Origin: Ectocarpus siliculosus
Taxonomy: Eukaryota > Sar > Phaeophyceae > Ectocarpales > Ectocarpaceae
DNA: 64,000 nt
Assembly: GCA_000310025.1 (NCBI GenBank)
Contig: FN648702.1
Location: forward strand, 1-64,000
Reading direction: 5' to 3'
How positions within the stretch are numbered: position 1 is the first letter of the stretch; each line of letters opens with the position of its first letter. A program made the position numbers and the translations under genes. Positions 1-13,300 of this stretch are shown in pieces. The notes below the pieces were generated by a model. The model saw only the letters and a list, made by a program, of their open reading frames with translations, was not told the DNA's origin and did not search any database.

Positions 1-3000
1 TACTCCGCTTGTGTGCAGATTTTGTGGACGGCCAAAACGGCTGCTGTATAGTATAGAGGTGTTGGTTTTGCTAGCTCTCAGTGGGGTCAAAGAACCCATC
101 TGTTGGGGGGGGTTATAACTCAACTTCGCCGTGCGTCGATATTGTGCCGGCAGCATAGCATCAGATTTGGCCGCATTACTGTTGTTCTCACCCTTTCGTG
201 GTGTTGTTGTTCGTTCTTGGCATCCAAATTGTAAGGGGATTAGGGTTCCTTTCGTTGTACTTGTGCGATTGTCGTCGTTCGCGATTGATTTTTTCTCGCG
301 AACGCTACCTAGATTTCATCGCCCTTGTGATCATGCCGATTTTTTCTGTCGACCGCCATCTACTGTAGAATTGCATCGCCCTCGTGATTGTTGGTGGTGG
401 TCGTTGTGTTGTGAGTTGATATTTAACGCGTGGTGTGCATGTCCCGTACTGTAGAAACGAAGACAGGCGCGACTTACTGTTGACTTGTGGCTTGATGTGA
501 AGCGGCTGCCAAGGGCGCAAGCTGTAGAGCAACTACCCCAACCGCTATGGACGCGCTCGCTACCGGTTTTAGCGTTCAAAACCGAAATGGTCGAAACAAG
601 CGGTGTTCTGTAAGTTTGTTAACACATTGTTTGTCCCTTGCTTCGTAAATGTTGTCGTCTCCGTATGCGAGGATCGTGGTGTGTCCAGGCTCAGTATTGT
701 AGTGTACTATTATTGCAATGTCGTGACGTATTCTGGTTGTCGGTGTTGTCTCTTGTTTTCGGGTTTGATGGTACAGTAGTACCGCAGTTTCCTTTCACCA
801 CCACAGTGTGGAATTGTTGGGTGGTTTGGTTCGTGATAAGCAGGAAGGCGGATGGCATTTTTGGTTGTTGTGCGGGACGTCGAGAGATGGGTCACACGTA
901 CGTGTTTTGAAGCAGCAGGCCGCCCTTGGGTGATACTGATGCAATAGAGCTTCCGTGCGACCACCTGGTCTTGACAAGGTAAACTTCCCTTTCAGGGTCT
1001 TTTGCAAGTACACAAGACGTATGTGGGTTTCAATTGTGTGCTTGGGGTTCAAGAACGTGTAGGCGTTTTCGTGTTTGTTTCGTTGCGATGTCCTCGATAG
1101 AGACATCGGACTACTGTAATCAAGTTTTCTTTTTTTTCGTAGTTGCCAACGTCGAGACCCACCGGACAATCTTCGAGCTTGAGGCGTCCAAACGCCATAC
1201 AAAAGACTACAGTAGGATTACGATGTCTCGCTACGTCGTTCGGGTAAGGGACTTGGACATGTGCGTGCGTTGATGATGGGAGAACACGATGGATGAATAA
1301 ATCCCGCTGATAATGACCAAACAATCAACAGCAGTGTGCCAATTTGTCTGGAATGGCACACCGTAGCGGCCCCAACGTGAAGCAGGCGGCTGCGATTGTC
1401 CCATATTTCCCGCCTTGCGCGTGCCAGTCCCTCACAACTCCAAATCTACCGCCGTAAGCTCGTCGCTCCAACTCAACCTTCCCAACATTCAAGTAGTACA
1501 CCTATTCGTGTCTACGGCGGTACATAAGGCTCAAAGGGCCCACACACCTACTGGTGCATAGCAGTGCACAAGGGGAAATATAAAGTTGCGCTGCAGAGGT
1601 GGACCAACACGCACAGTTGGATGGAAAGTTGTCAGTGGTGCTGGCCCATCTGCTGCTGCAGTGTGCCGTGAGTGCGGCGCGGCGCGGTGTTCGATACCGC
1701 CCTGGGCCACGAAGAAGCAACACTCACTACTGCTGTAGACCACATGTAATAGAGCATGTACCCTGCTTACACTCCGCAACAAGTTGCGTTTCAGGGAGGG
1801 CGTGAGGGGAACGCTGATGATGTGGTTGTTTGGCTGTGAGAATCGGATATATCAGTCCATGTGTAACGGTTTTCCGGCTGTAACTATGTATGTAGGTGGA
1901 CAGGCCATCCATACCTTCGACTTTTACACCTTTACCAACCACTCGGGTAAATAAGAGGCCCGAGCCCCGAGGATCTGGTCGGCGTCGCGGCCGGATGGTC
2001 CTTGACGTACGGAGTACGGAGTACAGCAGTACATACATGTAGTATTGTGCCGCATTGGCGTAGATCATGTTGGACAAGTTCAACTTGGTGCCACTGCTGT
2101 ATACACTGACTACAGTACTATCAGGAGGCACCATTGGAGCGCTACTGGAGACGGGAAATGCACTACTGGAGAACTTCTTACTACTGTCAGTGGCTGTGTC
2201 AACCGGGTGAAATCGGGCTGTGGCTTAGCTTTCCGAATAAATTCTTCGGCGGTCCGTCCGTCTACCTCTATACCATCGTACTTCTCAACTGACGACAGCG
2301 GAGATGTCGTAGATTTCGAGATGTGAGAGGAGGCGTGGAGCAGTGACTCATCATACGTACGTACCTGGTCTCCCAAAAACACACGGTGAGACAGAGAAAC
2401 AACGCGTATGCCGGGCTATAGAGGTGGTCCATCTGGAGAGGAAGGCGGTGACGGTACAGTGCTGGAGAAACGTGGTCAGGCTGGAGGCTGACTGGCGGCG
2501 GATGTGGTGCATGTGTCCACGGGTGGATGTCTGGATCCTTCCCAGAAAACGTTTTTGGACTTGTGCGCAACGGCCCGCACGCTTTTCCCATCTTCCCACC
2601 GCATCAAAATGCGAGACCAAAACTTCTGGGAAACGTCGGCACTGGGAGATTTAAGGAATAGTACACGACATCGCTCAAGGTTCACACTACAGCCACCACC
2701 CCCCAACACACACCACTCGGCTACCCATCTCAAGCCTCAACATTCTCAACGCGCACCACACACTCCATTCTACAGCAGTACACACGAGCTTTCGCTAGTG
2801 CCTGGTGAGTGCGGTACAATGTATGACTCGGCAAGTTTTACTTGTAACGTCCTGTGTCAACGAGGAGGCTACAGCTGTAGTCTATGGCGTCTGGACCACA
2901 AGCAGTATACTCAGCACATCGCTACGCATCTATCAGGGACCTTGAGCCATTTCGTGTAGGATGAGCGTGTTCATGCATGTCGTCGATATCCTGGCATGAC

Positions 3001-6000
3001 GAAAACGTGGTTGCTGCTGCTGTCACCAGGCGAACACTCGCGTATGAAGACGATGTCAACACATGATTAGGGTGTTTTTTGGGAAGAGTTGACCAGTGCG
3101 CCAAAGCATTCAATGGGTACACGTATGCGAGAGCAATAAAAACATGAACAACGGCAGCGTTGAGAAGACATGTTGTAGTCGCTGCTCGAAGTCTCCAACA
3201 TTCTCCACCAGCTGTGGCCCCGACCAAGGCCTGCAACACCATGAAAATTGAAAACATGCACACCGACCGACCGTACGCCCTGCTCCCACCTCACTCTCTC
3301 TGAAACTCAAATGTATCTCGGCACAGGCGAAAACAAATCCGCTTGCAGACAAGAAGGACGCTGCCTCGGCCAAGCAAGCATTGACTTCACGGTCTCCTCG
3401 CCACGTTCGGGAAACAGCAGCTTTTTTCACGTGGCCGACGCATCATGGAGCTCCGACGAAGCGCAGCCTTAGCCCTGGTCGGCCTTCTCGCCGCCACCAG
3501 CACCGCGGCAGCGGCGGACACCCCTTCCCCCAACGAGCCCATCCCCAAGCCCGACTGCGACTCCGACATCGCGGTCTCGATCCGTTACGCCGGCACCACG
3601 GCGCGCCTGTATCTCGAGTCGGCAGACAACGGCACCACCCGCGGCGGCTGCGTGACCCTTGGGCAGATCTGGGAGAGTCGGGCCGGCAAGGGGCCGCTGT
3701 ACGCGGTAGACCCTGACTCGGGGAACGTGAGCACTAGCGCGACCGGCACGTGGCTTCTCACGGAGGAACTGTACGTGGAGGACGGCATCACGCTCAAGGT
3801 TCGGATTGAGACTGATGAGCAATGTTGACAAACATGGTAGATTTTCATGTTTGGAGGCATGTTGTGATGGGTCCAACGCGATTCTATTACTTCTATGTAG
3901 GACGACTCGCTCTGGTGCCTTTTTGCCATATTTGTACAGCCGACGGATCGTTAGCCTACATGAAGGTTTGTCGCATTTCGGGTACAGATCGGGGGGGCGC
4001 ATCGTCGACCACCTCTAGGCGAGCTGCTGTTGAACCTTCTTCTACTGCTGTAGAACGTATCGCGTAGGCACACAATCCCAGCACACGCAACGTGTGTGCT
4101 GGTGTCAACAAGGACCTCGTAAGGGCTGGAAAGGGGCGATGCCTGTCTGATCCCAACGTCTCGATATTGCTTTGACGCCTGTTGCTCCCGTCTGAACAGG
4201 TATACGGGTCGGAGGCCGGAGGAGACGCTGACGAACTCCGACTGCTGAGCACTAACGAAACGTTCATCAACCTCCGAGCGCATGGCGGGAGCCTGGACTT
4301 CGTCAGCACCAAGGTAGACAAGAAGCGACAGCAATCAGCCCGCGCGGGGCGTTGTCGCCCTCTGTTGCTCATTTTTCGTGGAAGCTGATTGGTCCACTCG
4401 GGGTGCCTTTTGCGTCACGGTCAGGGTTTCCCAGAACCGTTCCTAGAACCGTTTCGTTGTTTTCCGTCGTACATTCGACCGTCTGTGTTCCTCGCGCTCT
4501 CTGCTGGTGCTGCCCGTTCCTCCTCTTCTTTCACCGCGCTACGCTCCCATCGTACCCCAACGTTTCATCTGTTTCGCAAATTATCACACTTTTCCAACGC
4601 TCGCTCCCCGCTCCGCCTCTTGCCCAACGCTGCTGAACTGAAGGTCTTCTCGTGGGACACGAGCACCAACTCGCCGGACGAAGACGAAACCGACGGCCGG
4701 TCGTACATCAGCGCCATCTCGGAGATCATCACCGACGAGGACGAGACTTGCGAGGGTAACGCCAAGAACACCATGGGGGAGGCCCGCATGGACATCGAGA
4801 GCAGCGAGATCGGCTACCTTGGGTACTGGGACAGCGAGAGCTATGGCCTCACTTGGAAGGTGCATACATGTAGTGATTCGGTTTGTGTCGTTTTTGATTC
4901 TACATGGTGCGGTTGGTTTTGATTGTCGTGTCCTATGTCGGCGAACGATGTATTCTGGTAGGTACGTACGAGGACACGTGTTTGGGAGCTGGCGACGGGT
5001 GTGAAGAATTTTCAACCAAGCCGTGTGAACAAACACGTCGTGCGTCCTTCGCGGCGCGTACCAGTGGAATCGAGTGGCTGTCTGCGGTGGAACACTTTTA
5101 ACCTCAGTTGTTGGTTGGTTGCACTGCGAATGAAACGCCCCAGGTTCGCGGGTTCTGCGAGGACAAGTCTAACCCGGAGGTGTTCGACGACGTGAACGTG
5201 TACGGCAACGTGTACGACAGCGACATCCACCACATGAACTTCGGCCTCTACACTTACGGTAAGCTTCGGGACGTTGATTCGGTTTTCGAGTTCTCGTGGT
5301 TGGCTGCTGCCGACAGCGTATCCGCGAGTTTTCGGTGCAGTGGTTGTGTCGTGCGTCAATATTCCTCAGCAACTACTGTAGTCATGACTTCTTCTGTCTT
5401 GCAGATCTAGTCTACTCCTGTGACCCCCCACCGATCCACGCCCTTCTCCCTGTCCGTCACGCCACCCGACAGGCCACCAGCAGGGAGATTGGAGGAGGAA
5501 CAAGATGCACGACAACTCCGGATACGGTAAGCTACTTCTTCTTGGTTGCGTCGAAAGATCTTGTTTCTTCCCTCGTAGTGGCGGCCTTTCGTTCCTATTT
5601 CGGTCCGCTGTTAGCTCTGCTGGTGTTAATTACCGAGTAGTTGGTCGCCCGAAAGCAGGGCGGTATCTCTCATGACAGTAAGTGTTGAAGGTTTTGCGAT
5701 ACTGTACCCCCTTACACCCACGTCATCATCTCTCATTTGTATGTCCCGCTGTAACCCCTGCCTATGCTATGTTGCTACCGGCCAGGCTTCGACCCTCACG
5801 ACGACAGCGACTTCCTCACCATCCACGACAACGAGGTGTACAACAACGGCTACCACGGTGAGACTACTGTACGATCAAGACGAACAAACCTCTTGCATAC
5901 CCACCCTCTATTCAGTTGGGCTTGCCACTTTGTGTGCTCCCTATATTAGTGCCGTAGCACACGGCGAACGGACATGGTGGGCTGTCGAGTGTCATTTGAG

Positions 6001-7330
6001 ATGCCATATTTTTCTTCTCTGGTATCGCTGCCATCGATTTGTTGATGCCATCGGGAAATGAGCCTTCGGGTTCCCCTTTATCTCACACCTACCTCCCCCT
6101 CTTGCGACACTTCCCCCTTCTTTGATGACTTCGGCTATCCAGGTATCATCGCCTCCAAGCGCTGCAACGGCGTGTCTATCCAGGGCAACGAAGTGTATGG
6201 CGGTGCCGAGACTTCTGCGGGCATCTTCCTGCACCGCAGCAGTGACGACGCCATCGTCAAGGGTGAGTCGTATTGCTTTGTTCTTGGCGGTGCTCGGGTG
6301 TGTTACTGTGGGCCCTGCCGTTGGCCGTCCCTACGCGCGTACTCCTGTCCTTTCGATGCTACTGTTTTACCGACATAGATGCTGGCCTGCCTCCCCCCCT
6401 TCGCCTTCTTTGAACTGTATACGAAAATCTGACCCCCGTTGTTTTTTTCTATTGCTCTCAGGGAACTACGTGCACGACAACGGCGACGCCGGGTTGGCGA
6501 TGCTCGAGTCGTTCAACGCTGATGTGTCCGAGAACACGTTCGAGAACAACAAGTACGGCGTGCGGTTCAGCGTGGGCTGTGCCGACAACGTCTTCTCCAA
6601 CAACACCATCAGCAACAACGCCGAGTAAGTGTGACGAAGGCAGGGAGAACGATCAAGCGGACAAGGGACAGCAGTACATGTAGTGGGTCTTCTTTTACAA
6701 CAGGCACAAACCCTCAAGATAGCGTGCTCCAAATGGAATTGATTCGATTGTAGTGGTGGGGCATATGGGGCAGAGCAGAGAGACCCGATAGCACAGCCGG
6801 GTTCGTTTCTCATCCAGTCCTGCGACATCCACTCTGCCGTTTACCACCTGGTATATCGGCATTGATCCACGTGAAAATGGCACTGCAATGGTGCTCGTTT
6901 GCCGGGGTGCTCACCCCCCATGACGCCCCCCGCCCCCATTTTGTTCCGAAAAGAGATGTACTCACCCGAACCCCCCCCCCCTCTCTCCGCCTCTTTCAGG
7001 TACAACGCCTACTCGTACCTTGGGACGGACGAGCCGGACGTTGTTTCTTCCGGGCGGTCCCAGAACAACGTATTCTCACAGAACTCCTTCTCCGGCGCTG
7101 AGGAGACGATCAAGATCAAGGAGGCCGACGGCACCCAGTTCCTCGACAACGTCTTCGAGGTTGGCGATGCCGATGGCCTGGTGGTGCGGTTCGACAATGC
7201 CACCGAGAACCTCATGCAGGGCAACACCGGGCTCGACGACGGGGAGTTCGAGCTCAAGGTGGACAACGACGCCTGCTTTGACGGGGAGGCGGACTCCGGC
7301 TACGAGCCCGTCTGCTGAGTGACATAGCCG
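1..7330. repeat. Tandem unit 1 of the epimerase array (about 7.33 kb)
   Basis: This unit is repeated almost base for base at 7331-14491, including about 3.4 kb of upstream spacer, all exons and all introns. Positions 1-3444 are spacer: the short open frames there have no recognisable protein features, no consistent splice pattern and appear on both strands, so I see no gene in it. The unit starts 12 bases after where an upstream gene's stop would fall, because unit 2 starts 12 bases after the stop of gene 1. The window therefore begins inside an array that probably continues to the left. High identity in non-coding DNA indicates recent duplication or ongoing gene conversion. Confidence 0.95.
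3445..7318 (+). CDS. Mannuronan C-5-epimerase-like secreted beta-helix protein, copy 1
   Basis: Nine exons: 3445-3798, 4200-4313, 4644-4859, 5144-5258, 5473-5526, 5786-5857, 6143-6262, 6462-6624, 7000-7318. All junctions are GT-AG with matching phases and give 508 residues. Residues 1 to about 23 form a signal peptide (basic start, Ala/Leu core). The centre and C-terminal half are Asn/Gly-rich beta-helix coils. The motif Y284-G-F-D-P-H289-D-D-S matches the catalytic YGFDPH segment of AlgE-type mannuronan C-5-epimerases, which turn D-mannuronate into L-guluronate within alginate. Expected location is the secretory pathway or cell wall. Start is the first ATG, directly before the signal peptide. 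No carbohydrate-binding module is visible. Epimerase activity is inferred from the motif and fold; substrate preference is unknown. An identical-architecture copy follows in tandem. Confidence 0.9.
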
Positions 7331-10300
7331 TACTCCGCTTGTGTGCAGATTTTGTGGACGGCCAAAACGGCTGCTGTATAGTATAGAGGTGTTGGTTTTG
7401 CTAGCTCTCAGTGGGGTCAAAGAACCCATCTGTTGGGGGGGGTTATAACTCAACTTCGCCGTGCGTCGATATTGTGCCGGCAGCATAGCATCAGATTTGG
7501 CCGCATTACTGTTGTTCTCACCCTTTCGTGGTGTTGTTGTTCGTTCTTGGCATCCAAATTGTAAGGGGATTAGGGTTCCTTTCGTTGTACTTGTGCGATT
7601 GTCGTCGTTCGCGATTGATTTTTTCTCGCGAACGCTACCTAGATTTCATCGCCCTTGTGATCATGTCGATTTTTTCTGTCGACCGCCATCTACTGTAGAA
7701 TTGCATCGCCCTCGTGATTGTTGGTGGTGGTCGTTGTGTTGTGAGTTGATATTTAACGCGTGGTGTGCATGTCCCGTACTGTAGAAACGAAGACAGGCGC
7801 GACTTACTGTTGACTTGTGGCTTGATGTGAAGCGGCTGCCAAGGGCGCAAGCTGTAGCAACTACCCCAACCGCTATGTATGGACGCGCTCGCTACCGGTT
7901 TTAGGGTTCAAAACCGAAATGGTCGAAACAAGCGGTGTTCTGTAAGTTTGTTAACACATTGTTTGTCCCTTGCTTCGTAAATGTTGTCGTCTCCGTATGC
8001 GAGGATCGTGGTGTGTCCAGGCTCAGTATTGTAGTGTACTATTATTGCAATGTCGTGACGTATTCTGGTTGTCGGTGTTGTCTCTTGTTTTCGGGTTTGA
8101 TGGTACAGTAGTACCGCAGTTTCCTTTCACCACCACAGTGTGGAATTGTTGGGTGGTTTGTTTCGTGATAAGCAGGAAGGCGGATGGCATTTTTGGTTGT
8201 TGTGCGGGACGTCGAGAGATGGGTCACACGTACGTGTTTTGAAGCAGCAGGCCGCCCTTGGGTGATACTGATGCAATAGAGCTTCCGTGCGACCACCTGG
8301 TCTTGACAAGGTAAACTTCCCTTTCAGGGTCTTTTGCAAGTACACAAGACGTATGTGGGTTTCAATTGTGTGCTTGGGGTTCAAGAACGTGTAGGCGTTT
8401 TCGTGTTTGTTTCGTTGCGATGTCCTCGATAGAGACGTCGGACTACTGTAATCAAGCTTTCTTTTTTTTCGTAGTTGCCAACGTCGAGACCCACCGGACA
8501 ATCTTCGAGCTTGAGGCGTCCAAACGCCATACAAAAGACTACAGTAGGATTACGATGTCTCGCTACGTCGTTCGGGTAAGGGACTTGGACATGTGCGTGC
8601 GTTGATGATGGGAGAACACGATGGATGAATAAATCCCGCTGATAATGACCAAACAATCAACAGCAGTGTGCCAATTTGTCTGGAATGGCACACCGTAGCG
8701 GCCCCAACGTGAAGCAGGCGGCTGCGATTGTCCCATATTTCCCGCCTTGCGCGTGCCAGTCCCTCACAACTCCAAATCTACCGCCGTAAGCTCGTCGCTC
8801 CAACTCAACCTTCCCAACATTCAAGTAGTACACCTATTCGTGTCTACGGCGGTACATAAGGCTCAAAGGGCCCACACACCTACTGGTGCATAGCAGTGCA
8901 CAAGGGGAAATATAAAGTTGCGCTGCAGAGGTGGACCAACACGCACAGTTGGATGGAAAGTTGTCAGTGGTGCTGGCCCATCTGCTGCTGCAGTGTGCCG
9001 TGAGTGCGGCGCGGTGTTCGATACCGCCCTGGGCCACGAAGAAGCAACACTCACTACTGCTGTAGACCACATGTAATAGAGCATGTACCCTGCTTACACT
9101 CCGCAACAAGTTGCGTTTCAGGGAGGGCGTGAGGGGAACGCTGATGATGTGGTTGTTTGGCTGTGAGAATCGGATATATCAGTCCATGTGTAACGGTTTT
9201 CCGGCTGTAACTATGTATGTAGGTGGACAGGCCATCCATACCTTCGACTTTTACACCTTTACCAACCACTCGGGTAAATAAGAGGCCCGAGCCCCGAGGA
9301 TCTGGTCGGCGTCGCGGCCGGATGGTCCTTGACGTACGGAGTACGGAGTACAGCAGTACATACATGTAGTATTGTGCCGCATTGGCGTAGATCATGTTGG
9401 ACAAGTTCAACTTGGTGCCACTGCTGTATACACTGACTACAGTACTATCAGGAGGCACCATTGGAGCGCTACTGGAGACGGGAAATGCACTACTGGAGAA
9501 CTTCTTACTACTGTCAGTGGCTGTGTCAACCGGGTGAAATCGGGCTGTGGCTTAGCTTTCCGAATAAATTCTTCGGCGGTCCGTCCGTCTACCTCTATAC
9601 CATCGTACTTCTCAACTGACGACAGCGGAGATGTCGTAGATTTCGAGATGTGAGAGGAGGCGTGGAGCAGTGACTCATCATACGTACGTACCTGGTCTCC
9701 CAAAAACACACGGTGAGACAGAGAAACAACGCGTATGCCGGGCTATAGAGGTGGTCCATCTGGAGAGGAAGGCGGTGACGGTACAGTGCTGGAGAAACGT
9801 GGTCAGGCTGGAGGCTGACTGGCGGCGGATGTGGTGCATGTGTCCACGGGTGGATGTCTGGATCCTTCCCAGAAAACGTTTTTGGACTTGTGCGCAACGG
9901 CCCGCACGCTTTTCCCATCTTCCCACCGCATCAAAATGCGAGACCAAAACTTCTGGGAAACGTCGGCACTGGGAGATTTAAGGAATAGTACACGACATCG
10001 CTCAAGGTTCACACTACAGCCACCACCCCCCAACACACACCACTCGGCTACCCATCTCAAGCCTCAACATTCTCAACGCGCACCACACACTCCATTCTAC
10101 AGCAGTACACACGAGCTTTCGCTAGTGCCTGGTGAGTGCGGTACAATGTATGACTCGGCAAGTTTTACTTGTAACGTCCTGTGTCAACGAGGAGGCTACA
10201 GCTGTAGTCTATGGCGTCTGGACCACAAGCAGTATACTCAGCACATCGCTACGCATCTATCAGGGACCTTGAGCCATTTCGTGTAGGATGAGCGTGTTCA

Positions 10301-13300
10301 TGCATGTCGTCGATATCCTGGCATGACGAAAACGTGGTTGCTGCTGCTGTCACCAGGCGAACACTCGCGTATGGAGACGATGTCAACACATGATTAGGGT
10401 GTTTTTTGGGAAGAGTTGACCAGTGCGCCAAAGCATTCAATGGGTACACGTATGCGAGAGCAATAAAAACATGAACAACGGCAGCGTTGAGAAGACATGT
10501 TGTAGTCGCTGCTCGAAGTCTCCAACATTCTCCACCAGCTGTGGCCCCGACCAAGGCCTGCAACACCATGAAAATTGAAAACATGCACACCGACCGACCG
10601 TACGCCCTGCTCCCACCTCACTCTCTCTGAAACTCAAATGTATCTCGGCACAGGCGAAAACAAATCCGCTTGCAGACAAGAAGGACGCTGCCTCGGCCAA
10701 GCAAGCATTGACTTCACGGTCTCCTCGCCACGTTCGGGAAACAGCAGCTTTTTTCACGTGGCCGACGCATCATGGAGCTCCGACGAAGCGCAGCCTTAGC
10801 CCTGGTCGGCCTTCTCGCCGCCACCAGCACCGCGGCAGCGGCGGACACCCCTTCCCCCAACGAGCCCATCCCCAAGCCCGACTGCGACTCCGACATCGCG
10901 GTCTCGATCCGTTACGCCGGCACCACGGCGCGCCTGTATCTCGAGTCGGCAGACAACGGCACCACCCGCGGCGGCTGCGTGACCCTTGGGCAGATCTGGG
11001 AGAGTCGGGCCGGCAAGGGGCCGCTGTACGCGGTAGACCCTGACTCGGGGAACGTGAGCACTAGCGCGACCGGCACGTGGCTTCTCACGGAGGAGCTGTA
11101 CGTGGAGGACGGCATCACGCTCAAGGTTCGGATTGAGACTGATGAGCAATGTTGACAAACATGGTAGATTTTCATGTTTGGCGGCATGTTGTGATGGGTC
11201 CAACGCGATTCTATTACTTCTATGTAGGACGACTCGCTCTGGTGCCTTTTTGCCATATTTGTACAGCCGACGGATCGTTAGCCTACATGAAGGTTTGTCG
11301 CATTTCGGGTACAGATCGGGGGGGCGCATCGTCGACCACCTCTAGGCGAGCTGCTGTTGAACCTTCTTCTACTGCTGTAGAACGTATCGCGTAGGCACAC
11401 AATCCCAGCACACGCAACGTGTGTGCTGGTGTCAACAAGGACCTCGTGAGGGCTGGAAAGGGGCGATGCCTGTCTGATCCCAACGTCTCGATATTGCTTT
11501 GACGCCTGTTGCTCCCGTCTCAACAGGTATACGGGTCGGAGGCCGGAGGAGACGCTGACGAACTCCGACTGCTGAGCACTAACGAAACGTTCATCAACCT
11601 CCGAGCGCATGGCGGGAGCCTGGACTTCGTCAGCACCAAGGTAGACAAGAAGCGACAGCAATCAGCCCGCGCGGGGCGTTGTCGCCCTCTGTTGCTCATT
11701 TTTCGTGGAAGCTGATTGGTCCACTCGGGGTGCCTTTTGCGTCACGGTCAGGGTTTCCCAGAACCGTTCCCAGAACCGTTTCGTTGTTTTCCGTCGTACA
11801 TTCGACCGTCTGTGTTCCTCGCGCTCTCTGCTGGTGCTGCCCGTTCCTCCTCTTCTACGCTCCCATCGTACCCCAACGTTTAATCTGTTTCGCAAATTAT
11901 CACACTTTTCCAACGCTCGCTCCCCGCTCCGCCCCTTGCCCAACGCTGCTGAACTGAAGGTCTTCTCGTGGGACACGAGCACCAACTCGCCGGACGAAGA
12001 CGAAACCGACGGCCGGTCGTACATCAGCGCCATCTCGGAGATCATCACCGACGAGGATGAGACTTGCGAGGGTAACGCCAAGAACACCATGGGGGAGGCC
12101 CGCATGGACATCGAGAGCAGCGAGATCGGCTACCTTGGGTACTGGGACAGCGAGAGCTATGGCCTCACTTGGAAGGTGCATACATGTAGTGATTCGGTTT
12201 GTGTCGTTTTTGATTCTACATGGTGCGGTTGGGTTTGATTGTCGTGTCCTATGTCGGCGAACGATGTATTCTGGTAGGTACGTACGAGGACACGTGTTTG
12301 GGAGCTGGCGACGGGTGTGAAGAATTTTCAACCAACCCGTGTGAACAAACACGTCGTGCGTCCTTCGCGGCGCGTACCAGTGGAATCGAGTGGCTGTCTG
12401 CGGTGGAACACTTTTAACCTCAGTTGTTGGTTGGTTGCACTGCGAATGAAACGCCCCAGGTTCGCGGGTTCTGCGAGGACAAGTCTAACCCGGAGGTGTT
12501 CGACGACGTGAACGTGTACGGCAACGTGTACGACAGCGACATCCACCACATGAACTTCGGCCTCTACACTTACGGTAAGCTTCGGGACGTTGATTCGGTT
12601 TTCGAGTTCTCGTGGTTGGCTGCTGCCGACAGCGTATCCGCGAGTTTTCGGTGCAGTGGTTGTGTCGTGCGTCAATATTCCTCAGCAACTACTGTAGTCA
12701 TGACTTCTTCTGTCTTGCAGATCTAGTCTACTCCTGTGACCCCCCACCGATCCACGCCCTTCTCCCTGTCCGTCACGCCATCCGACAGGCCACCAGCAGG
12801 GAGATTGGAGGAGGAACAAGATGCACGACAACTCCGGATACGGTAAGCTACTTCTTCTTGGTTGTGTCGAAAGATCTTGTTTCTTCCCTCGTAGTGGCGG
12901 CCTTTCGTTCCTATTTCGGTCCGCTGTTAGCTCTGCTGGTGTTAATTACCGAGTAGTTGGTCGCCCGAAAGCAGGGCGGTATCTCTCATGACAGTAAGTG
13001 TTGAAGGTTTTGCGATACTGTACCCCCTTACACCCACGTCATCATCTCTCATTTGTATGTCCCGCTGTAACCCCTGCCTATGCTATGTTGCTACCGGCCA
13101 GGCTTCGACCCTCACGACGACAGCGACTTCCTCACCATCCACGACAACGAGGTGTACAACAACGGCTACCACGGTGAGACTACTGTACGATCAAGACGAA
13201 CAAACCTCTTGCATACCCACCCTCTATTCAGTTGGGCTTGCCACTTTGTGTGCTCCCTATATTAGTGCCGTAGCACACGGCGAACGGACATGTTGGGCGG

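Noticed and set aside
131-3300. Many ORFs of 70-150 residues in the array spacer, repeated in unit 2
   Set aside because: They recur only because the DNA is duplicated, overlap each other on both strands, and have no domains or consistent splice sites. Duplication alone is no evidence for coding.
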